DNA from: Marinobacterium mangrovicola
GTDB lineage: Bacteria > Pseudomonadota > Gammaproteobacteria > Pseudomonadales > Balneatricaceae
NCBI RefSeq assembly: GCF_004339595.1
Contig: NZ_SMFU01000007.1
Location: forward strand, 514,658 to 578,657
Direction of reading: 5' to 3'
Length of the DNA: 64,000 nt
Shown: piece after piece, positions 63,529 to 64,000 of the stretch
Position numbering within the stretch: the stretch's first letter is position 1
Layout: every line of letters begins with the position of its first letter
Notes under the pieces: generated by a model
What the model was told of the DNA's origin: nothing
The model's database searches: none
Seen by the model: the letters and a program-made list of their open reading frames with translations, nothing else
Position numbers and translations under genes: made by a program

Positions 63529-64000
63529 ATGATCGACTTTTTGGCCAACACCTGGCTGCTCTGGATTCTGCTCATCACCGGCGCCGTGCTCTGGCTGGCG
63601 GCGCGCAACAGCGATTACTTTCATTACGTACTGCACCGCTACCTGATGGCGCTGGGTACGCTGCTGCTGGTCAGTTTTGTCGTCTTTGGCCTGATGGAAG
63701 TGCTGCCCGGCGACTGTGCCGAGAAGTACATCGCCTATAAAAACACCCAGGGCGAAATGATCAGCCAGGCCACCATCGATGCCGAGCGCGCCCGCATGGG
63801 GCTGGACCAGCCGATGCTGCAGCGCTGGGCCAGCTGGGTCACCGATCTTACCCTGCGCGGTGATCTGGGCTTCAGCTGCGCCAAGCGCCAGTCCGTGAAC
63901 CTTGCGGTAGGTGATCGTTTCTGGATGAGCCTGGGGTTCTGTCTGGCGGGGCTGCTGCTGGCGTATCTGATCGCGGTGCCGTTTGGCATCCTCTCCGCCT
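63529..64000 (+). CDS. ABC transporter permease, DppB type (cut by window end)
   Basis: The first 157 codons of a permease. The start is ATG 63529. The opening helix WLLWILLITGAVLWLAA, a second helix after YHYVLHRY-like FHYVLHRYLMA (LMALGTLLLVSFVVFGLMEVLPGD) split by a few residues, and the LRGDLGFSCAKRQSV then membrane helix are the layout of DppB-type peptide permeases. A second permease and ATPases are expected beyond the window. It is 153 bases after the binding-protein gene, probably the same unit. Confidence 0.85.
   Translation, partial: MIDFLANTWLLWILLITGAVLWLAARNSDYFHYVLHRYLMALGTLLLVSFVVFGLMEVLPGDCAEKYIAYKNTQGEMISQATIDAERARMGLDQPMLQRWASWVTDLTLRGDLGFSCAKRQSVNLAVGDRFWMSLGFCLAGLLLAYLIAVPFGILSA

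Overview
The window looks like chromosomal DNA of a marine, GC-rich gammaproteobacterium, probably of the Oceanospirillales / Pseudomonas-neighbour type. This rests on gene content and order: mlaA next to a SpoIIE/STAS pair, tal-dusA, gltX followed by tRNA-Ala and tRNA-Glu genes, purM-purN opposite a DUF2066 / AI-2E / hda run, plus pobA, 2-aminoethylphosphonate breakdown and a TAXI-type binding protein. The genus is an inference; there is no rRNA gene here to settle it.

Layout. 0.4-8.5 kb: pobA (4-hydroxybenzoate hydroxylase), a DUF533 protein, a DUF599 membrane protein, htpG behind a textbook sigma-32 promoter, mlaA, and a pseudo-receiver/SpoIIE phosphatase with its STAS partner. 8.7-14.7 kb (minus strand): a D-amino-acid and 5-oxoproline block with dat, a LysR regulator, and two separate proteins resembling the two halves of the D-glutamate cyclase DGLUCY, flanking pxpA, pxpB and pxpC. 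14.9-17.7 kb (minus): tal, dusA and a methyltransferase. 17.9-20.8 kb: dgkA and a three-gene unit ending in a TAXI binding protein. 20.95-23.2 kb: a strong candidate small RNA on the minus strand with a sigma-54-like promoter, then gltX and a tRNA Ala-Glu-Ala cluster. 23.4-36.7 kb: mostly housekeeping or poorly characterised genes, with an HD-GYP protein and a GGDEF protein.

36.9-47 kb is the most unusual part. A peptidase carrying a peptidoglycan-binding domain is followed, after a terminator, by a tight ten-gene same-strand cluster (38069-46966) that I cannot match to a described system. It encodes a protein built from tandem ribosomal-L7/L12-C-terminal-like domains, a TPR-like protein, five or six paralogues sharing an N-terminal helix, a G-F-x-P-x-F-Y box and a proline-rich C-terminus, and an Arg-rich helical protein. 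Some paralogues have accessory domains grafted on (OmpA-like, PASTA, Ig-like). No member has a visible signal peptide. An EAL-domain protein follows directly.

48.3-57.3 kb: yfcL-like, DUF3108, purN and purM on the minus strand; DUF2066, AI-2E transporter, hda, a pseudouridine synthase, a zinc-ribbon protein, tcdA, a small unknown protein and tRNA-Gly(CCC) on the plus strand. 57.5-64 kb: phnW-phnX, then a second unit with an alkaline-phosphatase-superfamily hydrolase, a HAD phosphatase, a large family-5 solute-binding protein and the start of a DppB-type permease, which the window edge cuts. Together these suggest uptake and breakdown of an organophosphonate or phosphodiester compound.
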